44,398 nt of DNA, from NCBI GenBank assembly GCA_026647565.1, contig JAPKGU010000010.1, forward strand, positions 1 through 44,398, in the 5' to 3' direction. Positions 35,027 to 43,560 of this stretch are shown piece after piece; the first letter of the stretch is position 1; each line of letters starts with the position of its first letter. The position numbers and the translations under genes are program-made. The notes under the pieces were generated by a model, which was not told the origin of the DNA, ran no database searches, and saw only the letters and a program-made list of their open reading frames with translations. The DNA is from Phycisphaerales bacterium (GTDB lineage Bacteria; Planctomycetota; Phycisphaerae; Phycisphaerales; UBA1924).

Positions 35027-35289
35027 GCGACACCGCCGTTCTGCGCCGTGCTGCTGCACGGCGTCGCGGACTCGTGGCAACGGCGTGCCTGATCCGACAG
35101 CCAGCGCTGAAGTTCGGGGACGGGATAGACCACCGCCCTGTTGATACGGACGAACGGCACGCGGCCCTCAGCAGTCAGCGTCGCGAGCAAGCGCGGGCTG
35201 ATCCCCAGCGCCTTCGCCGCCTGAGGGGCACGGAGGGCGAGTGTGATGTCAGAGGCCGGGGAAGTGGGCTTGGAAGGGTCACTCGCCAT
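35023..35289 (-). CDS. Helix-turn-helix DNA-binding protein
   Basis: The protein has 88 residues. The HTH block LRAPQAAKALGISPRLLATL followed by VPFVRINRAVVYPVPELQRW is the HTH_17/MerR-like excisionase fold, related to the next gene downstream. The C-terminus contains several Cys and Ser without a clear role. It overlaps the upstream HTH gene by 11 nt and the downstream one by 4 nt, so all three are translated together. Role inferred: regulation or excision of the island. Confidence 0.78.
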   Translation of the reverse strand: MASDPSKPTSPASDITLALRAPQAAKALGISPRLLATLTAEGRVPFVRINRAVVYPVPELQRWLSDQARRCHESATPCSSTAQNGGVA

Positions 35290-35509
35290 GCGACTCCTCC
35301 TGACGACGAGTCGAGTCGATCGCCTCCAGCTCCTTTCTCACCAACTCCAAGGCCGCCCGGTCGTACAGGCGCAATCTTCCGGCGCTGGCGGCGGGCCGGA
35401 TGTGGTCCCGGGTGCGAAGGACATGCAGCACGCGGTGGAGCGGCACACCGAGGTCGGCGGCAAGCACCCCAGGCGTTCTCAGTTTCGGGACGTAAGCAGG
35501 GAGTGTCAC
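35279..35509 (-). CDS. Small MerR-like helix-turn-helix protein
   Basis: The protein has 76 residues from GTG 35509, supported by AGGAG 9 nt upstream; a longer frame opens at 35614 but overlaps the repeat cluster. The HTH reads RTPGVLAADLGVPLHRVLHV, then HIRPAASAGRLRLYDRAALE, a MerR-like DNA-binding pattern. First gene of the chain HTH-HTH-HTH-primase. It may bind the YTGCGCAC repeats just upstream. Confidence 0.7.
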   Translation of the reverse strand: MTLPAYVPKLRTPGVLAADLGVPLHRVLHVLRTRDHIRPAASAGRLRLYDRAALELVRKELEAIDSTRRQEESHGE

Positions 35510-35553
35510 GGCACGCGCTCCTTCCGGGGCATAGGCCCTGGAAGAACACGCTT

Positions 35554-35632
35554 GCGCACGCACGCAGTGCGTGAGTGCGGGTTTCTTGGCTAAATTCAGT
35601 ATCGTCCTGCGCACGGTTGCGCACGTGCGCAG
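35554..35632. promoter_or_regulatory. Cluster of four YTGCGCAC repeats
   Basis: Four copies of [C/T]TGCGCAC fall within 79 nt: 35554-35561 (TTGCGCAC), 35607-35614 (CTGCGCAC), 35617-35624 (TTGCGCAC) and inverted at 35625-35632. The last two make a 14-bp palindrome, TGCGCACGTGCGCA. A less GC-rich stretch (ttggctaaattcagtatcg, about 35587-35605) lies between them, and GATACT on the minus strand could be a -10. It sits directly upstream of the HTH-primase operon. It may be an operator or an iteron-type replication origin. Confidence 0.6.
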
Positions 35633-35647
35633 CCGCCCACAGGCCCC

Positions 35648-36565
35648 TTAGCCACCTTCGCGCTTCCGACGGCGAGCCTTCCGAGATGCTCGCGAGCTCG
35701 ACTTTTCATCGGAGAACTGCTCTTGACATGTCCTTGCTAGTTCCCGACGGGCCTCTGGGCTCATCGCCTCCAGCCTCGAGCGCTCCTCCGGCTTGGCTTG
35801 CTTGATCAGCCGGGCCATCGTGGCATCTACATCGTCGTCCAAGACCACCCGATGCGGGGCCCCCTCCTTGGACTGTCCTGTCTGATCCTCCACGATCTCG
35901 CTGAGCGGTTGGGTTCTGATACCACGCGATGGCGATCGATACCGGATCCTCCATCCCTTGAGAATGGCGCTCTTCTTAATGGCCTTCCTGATAGTGCCTT
36001 CGGTGCAGCCGCACCGTTCCGCGAGATCGCGACCATTCGTATACCGCTCCCCCCGATCGCGCATAGAGAGCAACTGTGCCTGAACTTCCTGCCACGTCAC
36101 CTTGGCCGATTCCTTATTGGCTCGATCTGTGGGAACCAGTGAGTGAGCTGATGATGTACTCGCGCCATTCAGGGTTCTCTCCGCGACATCCGACGCCCGG
36201 GCGTTCGCCGCCCCAAGTCGTCCCGGCCCCGTCGCCGCCTCTGCCTCCCGAATGGCGAGGATGCGCAGCTTATCGAAATCGATAGCGGCGCAACGGAGCA
36301 TCACCTTTGCGAATCCTCGCTTATCCGCAGTGAGAGCCTCCCAATCGGCTTGGAACAAGGTCCACCCGTCCAATGGTGTTCGGACTTCGAGCCGGTCTCG
36401 AACCTCCCGAGCCGACTCGCCGGGAGCAACATCCAGCGGGTGCGGACGGTCCTGATACACGGCATTCCGCACCAGCACGCCGAGCTCGTCGGCAACTGCT
36501 TCAATGACGCTCGGGGAGGCCTCAGCCTCCCCAACCGGATCGGTGGTGCGCCGGCGGCGTAGCAC
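35648..36565 (-). CDS. Unknown island protein with winged-helix region, probably C-terminal half of a split gene
   Basis: The protein has 305 residues from GTG 36565, with no Shine-Dalgarno. In the middle a region reads NGRDLAERCGCTEGTIRKA, then LKGWRIRYRSPSRG, a winged-helix-like DNA-binding pattern. The C-terminus is very basic (SSSRASRKARRRKREGG). The upstream ORF on the same strand runs out of frame through its first 88 codons, so this ORF and that one look like two halves of a single protein of about 575 residues joined by a -1 frameshift near 36565-36615. Function not known; perhaps a replication or regulation protein of the island. Confidence 0.65.
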   Translation of the reverse strand: MLRRRRTTDPVGEAEASPSVIEAVADELGVLVRNAVYQDRPHPLDVAPGESAREVRDRLEVRTPLDGWTLFQADWEALTADKRGFAKVMLRCAAIDFDKLRILAIREAEAATGPGRLGAANARASDVAERTLNGASTSSAHSLVPTDRANKESAKVTWQEVQAQLLSMRDRGERYTNGRDLAERCGCTEGTIRKAIKKSAILKGWRIRYRSPSRGIRTQPLSEIVEDQTGQSKEGAPHRVVLDDDVDATMARLIKQAKPEERSRLEAMSPEARRELARTCQEQFSDEKSSSRASRKARRRKREGG

Positions 36566-37374
36566 GCGCGGGCGACTGTTCGCACCGATCCCGTGAGGAG
36601 AGTCCGAACGTCAATCCACGCGACCATCGCCATGCCGTAGTTCATGCCCGCAGCGCTCTCGCCTGAAGGTGTTGGGTTGCGTGCCATGCTTGCGAGCGCA
36701 GCCGCTCGGTCAATGAACTCCATCATCGCGCCATAGGCGGCATCGATCCGGTCTCGTTCAGCGTTGGCATGCTGCTCCGTACGAGGCGCGTCGATCTTCG
36801 GTATGCTCTTCAGATCGTTCAGTTTGGCGTAGACCTCACCCATGCACGCCTCGAATCCCGCGGTGTCCAGTCGCTCTGGGACTTCGGCCTCCGTGTAACG
36901 GTTGATGTGCCCACCGAATGTCCCCAGCAATCGCTGCGCGTCGGCTGTCCAGCGCTTCAGCGGAGGCTCCCGCTCGTCGTCAACCCAACGGGCAACCTCG
37001 GGCAGCGAGGCTTTCGCAGCATCGAGAGCTTCCCGCCATCGATCGACCGCGAACGCCATGTCGTCGTACGCGTCGTAGTGGCGGGCCCAACTCTGCCATG
37101 CTCTGTGCGTTCGTGCGCGGCGCTCAGCCTTGCGGGCTTCCAGCTCTCCATGCGTGGCAATGCCTTCTGCAAGTCCCCAAGGCACATCCTCAGGGTCTGG
37201 CCGCTCGCCGACCGGACTGTTCGCGATGGATGTCTGCCAAGCAGTCCACGCCTCAAGAACTCTTCCGGCCCTCACATGCAGCGTAGAGAACAGGTCGATA
37301 GCACGGTCCAGCGCACCGGGCGCACCACCTGGATCGGCGTTGGACTCTGGCGCGCTCTGCGTTCGCTTGGCCAT
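36301..37374 (-). CDS. Unknown island protein, probably N-terminal half of a split gene
   Basis: The ORF has 357 residues from ATG 37374. Residues 1 to about 270 look like a real helical protein ([28 protein letters not shown]-like helices, AALASMARN). After about residue 270 the sequence is low-quality ([18 protein letters not shown]) and the other frame becomes the coding one. The stop TGA in the other frame at about 36615 bounds the frameshift region. No slippery heptamer is obvious. It reads divergently from hsdM with a 231-nt gap. No family recognised. Confidence 0.6.
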   Translation of the reverse strand: MAKRTQSAPESNADPGGAPGALDRAIDLFSTLHVRAGRVLEAWTAWQTSIANSPVGERPDPEDVPWGLAEGIATHGELEARKAERRARTHRAWQSWARHYDAYDDMAFAVDRWREALDAAKASLPEVARWVDDEREPPLKRWTADAQRLLGTFGGHINRYTEAEVPERLDTAGFEACMGEVYAKLNDLKSIPKIDAPRTEQHANAERDRIDAAYGAMMEFIDRAAALASMARNPTPSGESAAGMNYGMAMVAWIDVRTLLTGSVRTVARACYAAGAPPIRLGRLRPPRASLKQLPTSSACWCGMPCIRTVRTRWMLLPASRLGRFETGSKSEHHWTGGPCSKPIGRLSLRISEDSQR

Positions 37375-37605
37375 ACCCGATCTCTCTCATCGCCCGGCTA
37401 CGGTCCCTTTCACAAAGCGTACCCATTTCGTGTGCACCAGCAGCCTGCGCATGTCCCCACCTGGGCCTCCCGACCGCACCGCCCGCGGGCCTGCCTCCAA
37501 CCACGCGCGTCATACATCTCCGGCTGCCAATCCGTATCATCAGGTCCAGACCGGTACCCCGCTCCCCCATGGGCGCGGACAACGGCTGCTGTCCGGGAGG
37601 TTTGC
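37375..37605. other. Divergent intergenic region before hsdM
   Basis: 231 nt between the unknown minus-strand ORF and hsdM. It must contain promoters for both directions. On the plus strand TATCAT at about 37543-37548 is the best -10 candidate; no matching -35 is evident. No gene or repeat is seen in it. Confidence 0.3.
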
Positions 37606-39210
37606 TTGGCCAAGAGGACCCGTAAGAGCGAGACATCGCCCGCCGGAGCAGCGTCGGATGCCGACCTCGGCTTCGAGGCCCAACTCTGGAAGGCCGCCGA
37701 CGCCTTGCGCAACAACATGGACGCGGCGGAGTACAAGCACGTTGTCCTCGGCCTCATCTTCCTGAAATACATCTCCGACGCGTTTGAGGCCAAGCACGCC
37801 GAACTGCTGGCGGGCAAGGCAAAGGGAGCCGACCCCGAGGATCCCGACGAGTACAAGGCCGAGAACATCTTCTGGGTGCCGCCCGGGGCGAGGTGGTCGC
37901 ACCTGCTCAAGATGGCCAAGCAGCCGACCATCGGGAAGGTCGTCGATGACGCAATGGAGGCCATCGAGCGAGACAACCCCACGCTCAAGGGTGTTCTTCC
38001 AAAGGACTTCACGCGCCAGGGCCTCGACAAGCAGCGGCTTGGCCAACTGATCGACATGATCGGCAACATCGGATTCGGCGGCGCGGGCCAGCGCTCCAAG
38101 GACATGCTCGGCCGCGTCTACGAGTACTTCCTCTCCGAGTTCGCCAGCGCCGAGGGAAAGAAGGGCGGCCAGTTCTACACGCCTCGCCCCGTGGTCAAGA
38201 TGCTGGTGAACATGCTCGCGCCCTACAAGGGCCGCATCTACGACCCCTGCTGCGGCTCGGCGGGCATGTTCGTCCAATCCGAGGAGTTCATCGAACACCA
38301 CGGCGGGCGCGTCGGCGACATCGCAGTCTACGGGCAGGAGTCCAACTACACGACGTGGCGCCTGGCCAAGATGAACCTCGCGATCCGCGGCATCGACGCC
38401 AAGATCACGCACGGCGACTCGTTCCACAATGACCAGCACCCGGACCTCAAGGCCGACTTCGTCATCGCCAACCCGCCCTTCAACGACTCGGACTGGAACG
38501 GGCACCTGCTGAAGGAAGACAAGCGCTGGAAGCACGGCGTGCCGCCAGCGGGCAACGCCAACTTCGCGTGGGTGCAACACTTCCTCTCGAAACTCTCGCC
38601 GACGGGCGTGGCTGGATTCGTGCTCGCGAATGGGTCAATGTCCAGCAACGCCTCGGGCGAGGGCGAGATCCGCAAGTCGATCGTCGAGGCGGACCTCGTG
38701 GATTGCATGGTCGCGCTTCCCGGCCAGTTGTTCTACTCCACGCAGATCCCGGTGTGCCTGTGGTTCCTCGCTCGCGACAGGAAGAACGGGCGATTCCGCG
38801 ACCGCCGCGGCCACGTCCTCTTCATCGACGCCCGCAAGATGGGCACCATGATCAATCGCGTGCAGCGCACACTCACCGATGCCGACATCGCCACCATCGC
38901 GGACACTTACCACGCCTGGCGCGGCGACAAGGTCAACGTCCCGAAGGGCAAGACCTACGCCGACATCCCCGGCTTCTGCAAGGCAGCGACGCTCGACGAG
39001 ATCCGCGCCCACGGACACGTCCTCACGCCGGGGCGCTATGTCGGGGCCGAAGAGGTCGCGGATGACGGCGTGCCGTTCGAGGAGAAGATGGCCGCGCTCA
39101 CGGCCGAGTTGGCCACCCTGACGGCGCGGGGCACGGACCTGGACAAGGCCATCGCGGCCAACTTGGCAGCGATTGGGTACCCACTAACCTACAGGGGAGC
39201 CCGGAAATGA
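37606..39210 (+). CDS. hsdM: Type I restriction-modification methyltransferase subunit
   Basis: The protein has 534 residues from TTG 37606, fixed by GGGAGG 5 nt upstream; no ATG or GTG fits in frame nearby. The N-terminal HsdM domain ([30 protein letters not shown]) is followed by the N6-adenine methylase domain: motif I DPCCGSAG at 213-220 and catalytic NPPF at 289-292. It methylates adenine in the target read by HsdS, two HsdM per HsdS. It is full length. The first gene of the defence operon; a weak terminator lies after it. Confidence 0.95.
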   Translation: MAKRTRKSETSPAGAASDADLGFEAQLWKAADALRNNMDAAEYKHVVLGLIFLKYISDAFEAKHAELLAGKAKGADPEDPDEYKAENIFWVPPGARWSHLLKMAKQPTIGKVVDDAMEAIERDNPTLKGVLPKDFTRQGLDKQRLGQLIDMIGNIGFGGAGQRSKDMLGRVYEYFLSEFASAEGKKGGQFYTPRPVVKMLVNMLAPYKGRIYDPCCGSAGMFVQSEEFIEHHGGRVGDIAVYGQESNYTTWRLAKMNLAIRGIDAKITHGDSFHNDQHPDLKADFVIANPPFNDSDWNGHLLKEDKRWKHGVPPAGNANFAWVQHFLSKLSPTGVAGFVLANGSMSSNASGEGEIRKSIVEADLVDCMVALPGQLFYSTQIPVCLWFLARDRKNGRFRDRRGHVLFIDARKMGTMINRVQRTLTDADIATIADTYHAWRGDKVNVPKGKTYADIPGFCKAATLDEIRAHGHVLTPGRYVGAEEVADDGVPFEEKMAALTAELATLTARGTDLDKAIAANLAAIGYPLTYRGARK

Positions 39211-39326
39211 CCCTTCCTCCCCCCTTATCCGGCCCTGCATTTGGCCCCCCAGTCGCATACTTGCACTCATTCCAGTCTGGATTGGTTGCGGCCCCGCAAC
39301 CTAGCCGATACAGTTCTCCCAGCACA

Positions 39327-39370
39327 CCCGCCGGGCGCGCCGCAAGGCAGCTCACTTCGGCGGGTTTTTC
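39327..39370 (+). terminator. Possible attenuating terminator between hsdM and the Abi gene
   Basis: CCCGCCG (39327-39333) can pair with CGGCGGG (39358-39364), which is followed directly by TTTTTC. The loop of 24 nt is long, so the structure would be weak or partial. It could reduce read-through from hsdM into the downstream genes. The rest of the 187-nt gap is without a gene. Confidence 0.4.
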
Positions 39371-39397
39371 ATTGCCGCCCCTCTTCGAGGGCTGGGC

Positions 39398-40321
39398 ATG
39401 AGGTACGACAAGCCACCCCTGAGTTTCGAGCAGCAGGCCGACGTGCTCATTTCACGCGGCATGCAGGGCGATCGTGCTCTCATCATCGAGCGCCTGACGA
39501 CCGTGGGATACTACAGACTCAGCGCGTACTGGCACCCATTTCGCAAGCCTCATCCAAGCGACGCCCGCCAAGTGCTCAACGAGTTCAAGCCCGGCTGCAC
39601 GTTTGACGAGGTGTGGTGTCGTTACGTCTTTGATCGGCGGCTTCGTCTGCTCTGCATGGACGCCATCGAGCGGATCGAGGTCTCGCTTCGCGCCCTGCTC
39701 GCCACGCACCACTCGCAGCGATACGGCGCGTTCGCGTACGTCAACGACTCACGCTCGGTGCCAAACCTCGACGCGAGAAAGTTTGACGACTACCGGGCGG
39801 ACATCATCAAGGAACAGACCCGGAGCAAGGACACCTTCGTCAAGCACTTCAAGACCAAGTACGGCGACAGCCACTCCATGCTCCCGCTCTGGATGGCGGC
39901 GGAAGTCATGGCCTTCGGAACACTGCTCACGTTCCATCGCGGGTGCGACCCCGGTATCCGCGCGGCGATCGCGAAGCACTACGGCGTGCACGAGACGGTC
40001 TTTACCTCATGGCTGCTTGCACTGAACACCGTGCGGAACATCTGCGCCCACCACAGCCGCCTGTGGAACCGCGAACTGGGCATCAAGCCCAAGATCCCAG
40101 AGAGGATCGCCGATTGGCACGCCCCGGTCAGGGTCACCGGCGATCGGGTCTTCGGGACGCTGACCATCTGCAAGTGGTCGCTCGACCGCATCGCCCCGCA
40201 GAGTGGTTGGAGCGGTCGGTTTCGGGCGCTTATTGCGGCGTCACCCACAGTTCCCATCCAGAGCATGGGCTTCCCGACCAACTGGCAGGAGTGTCCGATC
40301 TGGAAGGGCGGTGGAGCGTGA
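39398..40321 (+). CDS. Abi_2/AbiF-type abortive infection protein (HEPN fold)
   Basis: The protein has 307 residues. The start YDKPPLSFEQQADVLISRGM and later GYYRLSAYWHPF, FDRRLRLLCMDAIERIEVSLR match the Abi_2 family (AbiD/AbiF of lactococci). The motif RNICAHHSRLWNR gives Arg213 and His218, the R-x4-6-H catalytic pattern of HEPN ribonucleases. Known for the family: phage exclusion by stopping growth or phage RNA processing. Its place between hsdM and hsdS is a frequent defence-island arrangement and suggests action when modification is blocked. Its stop overlaps a small GTG ORF (GTGA). Confidence 0.88.
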   Translation: MRYDKPPLSFEQQADVLISRGMQGDRALIIERLTTVGYYRLSAYWHPFRKPHPSDARQVLNEFKPGCTFDEVWCRYVFDRRLRLLCMDAIERIEVSLRALLATHHSQRYGAFAYVNDSRSVPNLDARKFDDYRADIIKEQTRSKDTFVKHFKTKYGDSHSMLPLWMAAEVMAFGTLLTFHRGCDPGIRAAIAKHYGVHETVFTSWLLALNTVRNICAHHSRLWNRELGIKPKIPERIADWHAPVRVTGDRVFGTLTICKWSLDRIAPQSGWSGRFRALIAASPTVPIQSMGFPTNWQECPIWKGGGA

Positions 40322-40503
40322 ACCGCCTCATTCGTCCAGCGATCCGTAACACCTTTCCGTCGGCTCGCCTCTTCGACAATTTCGGCGATTCGCGCGCAAA
40401 CGGTTCTCTCGCTCGCGGCGGGGCGGCCTTCCGCCGTCTGGCCTCGCTGATAGCGTCGGATCAGTACGCCATGCACGCAGAGGGTATTGGGCATGGCCGG
40501 TAA
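40318..40503 (+). CDS. Possible 61-residue ORF coupled to the Abi gene
   Basis: GTG 40318 overlaps the Abi stop in a GTGA arrangement, and the ORF ends 11 nt inside the hsdS start. The product (start NRLIRPAIRNTFPSARL) is basic with many Ala, Arg and Gly and no recognised family. The overlaps at both ends suggest translation coupling, but the composition could equally be random high-GC frame. Low confidence. Confidence 0.25.
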   Translation: MNRLIRPAIRNTFPSARLFDNFGDSRANGSLARGGAAFRRLASLIASDQYAMHAEGIGHGR

Positions 40504-41836
40504 CGCGACCACCAGTCCACCGTGGCCGCAGTCCGCATTCGGTGCGTTGTACGACGGGCCATCGCGGAACGGACTGATGCGGCCCAAGGCCGTTCGGGGA
40601 TCGGGCGTGGCAATGGTCAATATGGGTGAGATTTTCGCCCATGACCGCATCGGCGATGTGCCGATGGAGCGAGTGCCCCTTTCGGAGGCCGAAGCTGAAC
40701 GGTTCCTGTTGCAGGACGGGGACCTGCTGTTCGCGCGTGCCTCGCTGACGTTGGAGGGCGCAGGCAAGGTAGCGATCCTCCTGCCCGCGCCGTATCCGCG
40801 TACGTTCGAGTCGCACATCATCCGCGTTCGCCTCGATCGGAGACGAGTGACTCCGTCGTTCTACTACTACTTCTTCAGGTCACCTATCGGTCGCACGACC
40901 ATGACCAGCATCGTGGAGCAGGTGTCGGCAGCGGGCATTCGCGCTTCCGATCTGGCAACGCTGCCCGTTCCTCTGCCCCCTCTCCCCGAGCAGCGGGCGA
41001 TCGCGGGGGTGCTGGGGGCGTTGGACGACAAGATCGAGTTGAACCGGAAGAAGGCGCGGGTGCTGGAGGGGATCGCGCGGGCGGTCTTCACGTCGTGGTT
41101 CGTGGACTTCGACCCCGTCCGCCGCGCCGCCGCGGGCAAACCCACGGGCCTCTCTTCCGACCTCGCGGCTCTCTTCCCCAAGCGCCTCGTGGACTCCCCC
41201 ATCGGCGAGGTGCCAGAGGGATGGAGAGTGGGGACGTTGGGGGAATTGCTCAGCCTGTCCCGAGATGCGATCGATCCCGGCGAGCATCCGAACGAAGAGT
41301 TCGACCACTTCAGTATCCCCGCCTTCGACGCCGGGCAGATGCCGTCAAGGGACCGGGGCGACACGATCAAGAGCCAGAAATTCGTGGTCACCGCCAATTG
41401 TGTTCTGGTCTCCAAGTTGAACCCGCGGACCCCGCGAGTTTGGCTTCCACCCGCCGCGGCATCGAGGCGGCAGGTCGCGTCCACCGAATTCCTCGTCTGC
41501 ACGGGCAACAAGGCCAAGCACATCGGCCGCGAGTTCGCCTGTTGCCTTGCGACAAGCTCACTGTTGATCGAGCATTTGACGACGCACGCGAGCGGCACCT
41601 CGAACAGCCATCAGCGGGTCCGCCCGCAGGACTTCCTTGACTTCCAGTGCGTCCAGCCGACCGCCGATGTGCTGCACGCATTTACGCAGACGGCCATGCC
41701 AACCTTCGACAGGATCGCGGTGTCGCGAGCCCAATCCGCCACCCTCGTCGCCCTCCGCGACACGCTGCTCCCCAAACTCATCTCGGGCGAACTCCGCATC
41801 GCGGATGCCGAGAAAATCGTCGGGAGGGCGCTCTGA
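40493..41836 (+). CDS. hsdS: Type I restriction-modification specificity subunit
   Basis: The protein has 447 residues from ATG 40493 (TTG 40487 is possible), with GAGGG 8 nt upstream. Two target-recognition domains with conserved helices: the first TRD begins GLMRPKAVRGSGVAMVNMGE and ends ATLPVPLPPLPEQRAIAGVL, then a spacer helix, ALDDKIELNRKKARVLEGIA. The second begins GWRVGTLGELLSLS and ends with ATLVALRDTLLPKLISGELR. It defines the bipartite DNA sequence that HsdM methylates. It appears complete. The HipA-like gene starts 3 nt after its stop. Confidence 0.94.
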   Translation: MAGNATTSPPWPQSAFGALYDGPSRNGLMRPKAVRGSGVAMVNMGEIFAHDRIGDVPMERVPLSEAEAERFLLQDGDLLFARASLTLEGAGKVAILLPAPYPRTFESHIIRVRLDRRRVTPSFYYYFFRSPIGRTTMTSIVEQVSAAGIRASDLATLPVPLPPLPEQRAIAGVLGALDDKIELNRKKARVLEGIARAVFTSWFVDFDPVRRAAAGKPTGLSSDLAALFPKRLVDSPIGEVPEGWRVGTLGELLSLSRDAIDPGEHPNEEFDHFSIPAFDAGQMPSRDRGDTIKSQKFVVTANCVLVSKLNPRTPRVWLPPAAASRRQVASTEFLVCTGNKAKHIGREFACCLATSSLLIEHLTTHASGTSNSHQRVRPQDFLDFQCVQPTADVLHAFTQTAMPTFDRIAVSRAQSATLVALRDTLLPKLISGELRIADAEKIVGRAL

Positions 41837-41839
41837 GCC

Positions 41840-42775
41840 GTGTACCCAATCAAGCACATCAACCCGGACCTTGCTGAGAACCTGGAGCCGCTGGGCACCA
41901 AGCGCAAGTACTGGTTCCGCGAGCCATCAAGCATCGCGGGCCAGCCGGACACGCGCGTGCTCTTCAAGGCAGAGGAACGCGGCACGGGCGAGGACTGGGC
42001 CGAGAAGATCACCAGCGAACTGGCCGCGTTGCTGGGCCTGCCGCACGTCCATTACGACCTCGCGGTGGAAATCGGCACCGACAAGCCGGGCGTGGTGTGC
42101 GCCTCGTGCGTGGGAGAGCAGTGGGCGCTGGTGCTCGGGAATCAGGTTCTGGGGGCGCTGGACGATGCGTACCCAGTGCGTGTAGGGCGAAAGTTCAAGG
42201 TGAAGGCACACACGGTGGAAGCGGTGTCGGGGGCCGTCGGGCTTCTGCGACCGCCGCCAGAGCCGTGGATGGCTCACGCACCGGAGGGCATCCTCACGGC
42301 GTCTGATGTCTTCGTTGGATACGTGATGCTCGACGCGTGGACCGCAAACCAGGATCGTCACCACGAGAACTGGGGTGCCTTGTGGGATGGCCAAACGGTG
42401 GCGCTCGCACCGACCTTTGACCATGGGTCGGGACTGGCCCGGAATCTGACCGACGAGACACGCAAGGCTCGATTGACAACAGCGGACCGAAACTACGGCA
42501 TTCCCTTCTTTGCCCGGCGCGCCGACTCGGCATTCTTCGCGGACCCACAGGCAGGGAGTCCCATGACGACGCATGAGGCGTGGCGTTCGTTCGCAGCGCG
42601 GGCGCAGGGTGCGGCTGCCATCTGGCGGGAAAGGTTGGGCGCGATCAACGCCCCTACCGTTCGGGCGATCCTTGAGGAGGTCCCGCCGGGCCGGATGACA
42701 GCGGTTTGCCGGGACTTTACAATGGCCTTGCTGTCGGAGAACCGGCAGCGGATCCTGGAAGAAACGGAAGAATGA
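41840..42775 (+). CDS. HipA-like kinase
   Basis: The protein has 311 residues from GTG 41840, 3 nt after hsdS. Kinase features: Lys43 in VLFKAEERG for ATP, Glu60 in KITSELAALLGLPHV, catalytic Asp172 and Asn177 in ANQDRHHENWGAL, and metal-binding Asp194 in LAPTFDHGSGLARN. This is the HipA (PI3/4-kinase-like) fold, compact without the usual HipA N-terminal half. HipA phosphorylates glutamyl-tRNA synthetase and stops growth. Here the missing N-terminal part may be supplied by the next protein. No HipB-like HTH is adjacent. Target unknown. Confidence 0.85.
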   Translation: MYPIKHINPDLAENLEPLGTKRKYWFREPSSIAGQPDTRVLFKAEERGTGEDWAEKITSELAALLGLPHVHYDLAVEIGTDKPGVVCASCVGEQWALVLGNQVLGALDDAYPVRVGRKFKVKAHTVEAVSGAVGLLRPPPEPWMAHAPEGILTASDVFVGYVMLDAWTANQDRHHENWGALWDGQTVALAPTFDHGSGLARNLTDETRKARLTTADRNYGIPFFARRADSAFFADPQAGSPMTTHEAWRSFAARAQGAAAIWRERLGAINAPTVRAILEEVPPGRMTAVCRDFTMALLSENRQRILEETEE

Positions 42776-43560
42776 AGAGCGTGCTGTACATCGCGTCGCG
42801 GCAGGGCGAGCCCAAGGCGGGCTTCTGGAGTCCTGTGGGTCGGCTCGAACATGAAGCCGGGGTGTATCGGTTTGTGTACACAAAGGGCGCAGAGACGCTG
42901 GCCGGCTTTCAGCCGTTTCCGGGAATGCCCGACCTCCGCGAGGTATACGAGTCGGACACGCTCTTCCCGCTCTTTGCCAATCGTTTGCTGTCTCCTTCAC
43001 GCCCGGAGTACGAGGCGTTTCTGGTTTGGGGGGGCTTTGACCCGGCGAACCCTCCCGATCCGCTCGCGGTGCTCGGCGTGACGCAAGGACTCCGGCAGAC
43101 CGATTCGCTGGAGGTCTTCCCCTGTCCCATGCCGGATGGGCGGGGTCGATACCTGAGCAAGTTCTTTCTGCACGGCGTGCGGTGGATGCACCCGGTAGCG
43201 CACGAGCGGATCGCACGCTTGCAGCCCGGCGATCCTCTGATGCTGAGCCTGGAGATCAACAATCCGCACGATGCGGAGGCGGTGTCGTTGCGGACCTGCG
43301 ACGCTGTGGGGCGGCAGCTTGTCGGGTACGTGCCGCGATACTTGGCGCACGACGTGAGGGAGTTGTGCGGAGAGTGCCATCCAGAACACATTGAGGTGAC
43401 AGTCGAGCGTTTGAATGCGGGCGCACCGCTCCAGCAGCGGGTGCTTTGCCGCATGAGTTCGTGTTGGCCAGATGACTTCACGCCATGCGCCGGGGAAGTG
43501 TTCCAGCCCATCGTCGGCGATGCACAGTCGCTTGGTCGGTTTGGGCGAACCCGTGGATGA
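42772..43560 (+). CDS. HIRAN-domain protein with HipA N-terminal-like region
   Basis: The protein has 262 residues; its start overlaps the kinase stop by 4 nt (ATGA). Residues 1 to about 125 have PVGRLEHEAGVYRFVYTKG, SDTLFPLFANRLLSPSRPEYE and GLRQTDSLEVFPCP, resembling the small N-terminal domain of HipA. Residues about 128-225 form a HIRAN domain: FFLHGVRWMHP, LEINNPHDAEAVSL, GYVPRYLAHDV. HIRAN domains bind damaged or single-stranded DNA ends in repair helicases. Inference: a DNA-sensing partner of the kinase. The hsdR remnant starts within its last codons. Confidence 0.78.
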   Translation: MKSVLYIASRQGEPKAGFWSPVGRLEHEAGVYRFVYTKGAETLAGFQPFPGMPDLREVYESDTLFPLFANRLLSPSRPEYEAFLVWGGFDPANPPDPLAVLGVTQGLRQTDSLEVFPCPMPDGRGRYLSKFFLHGVRWMHPVAHERIARLQPGDPLMLSLEINNPHDAEAVSLRTCDAVGRQLVGYVPRYLAHDVRELCGECHPEHIEVTVERLNAGAPLQQRVLCRMSSCWPDDFTPCAGEVFQPIVGDAQSLGRFGRTRG

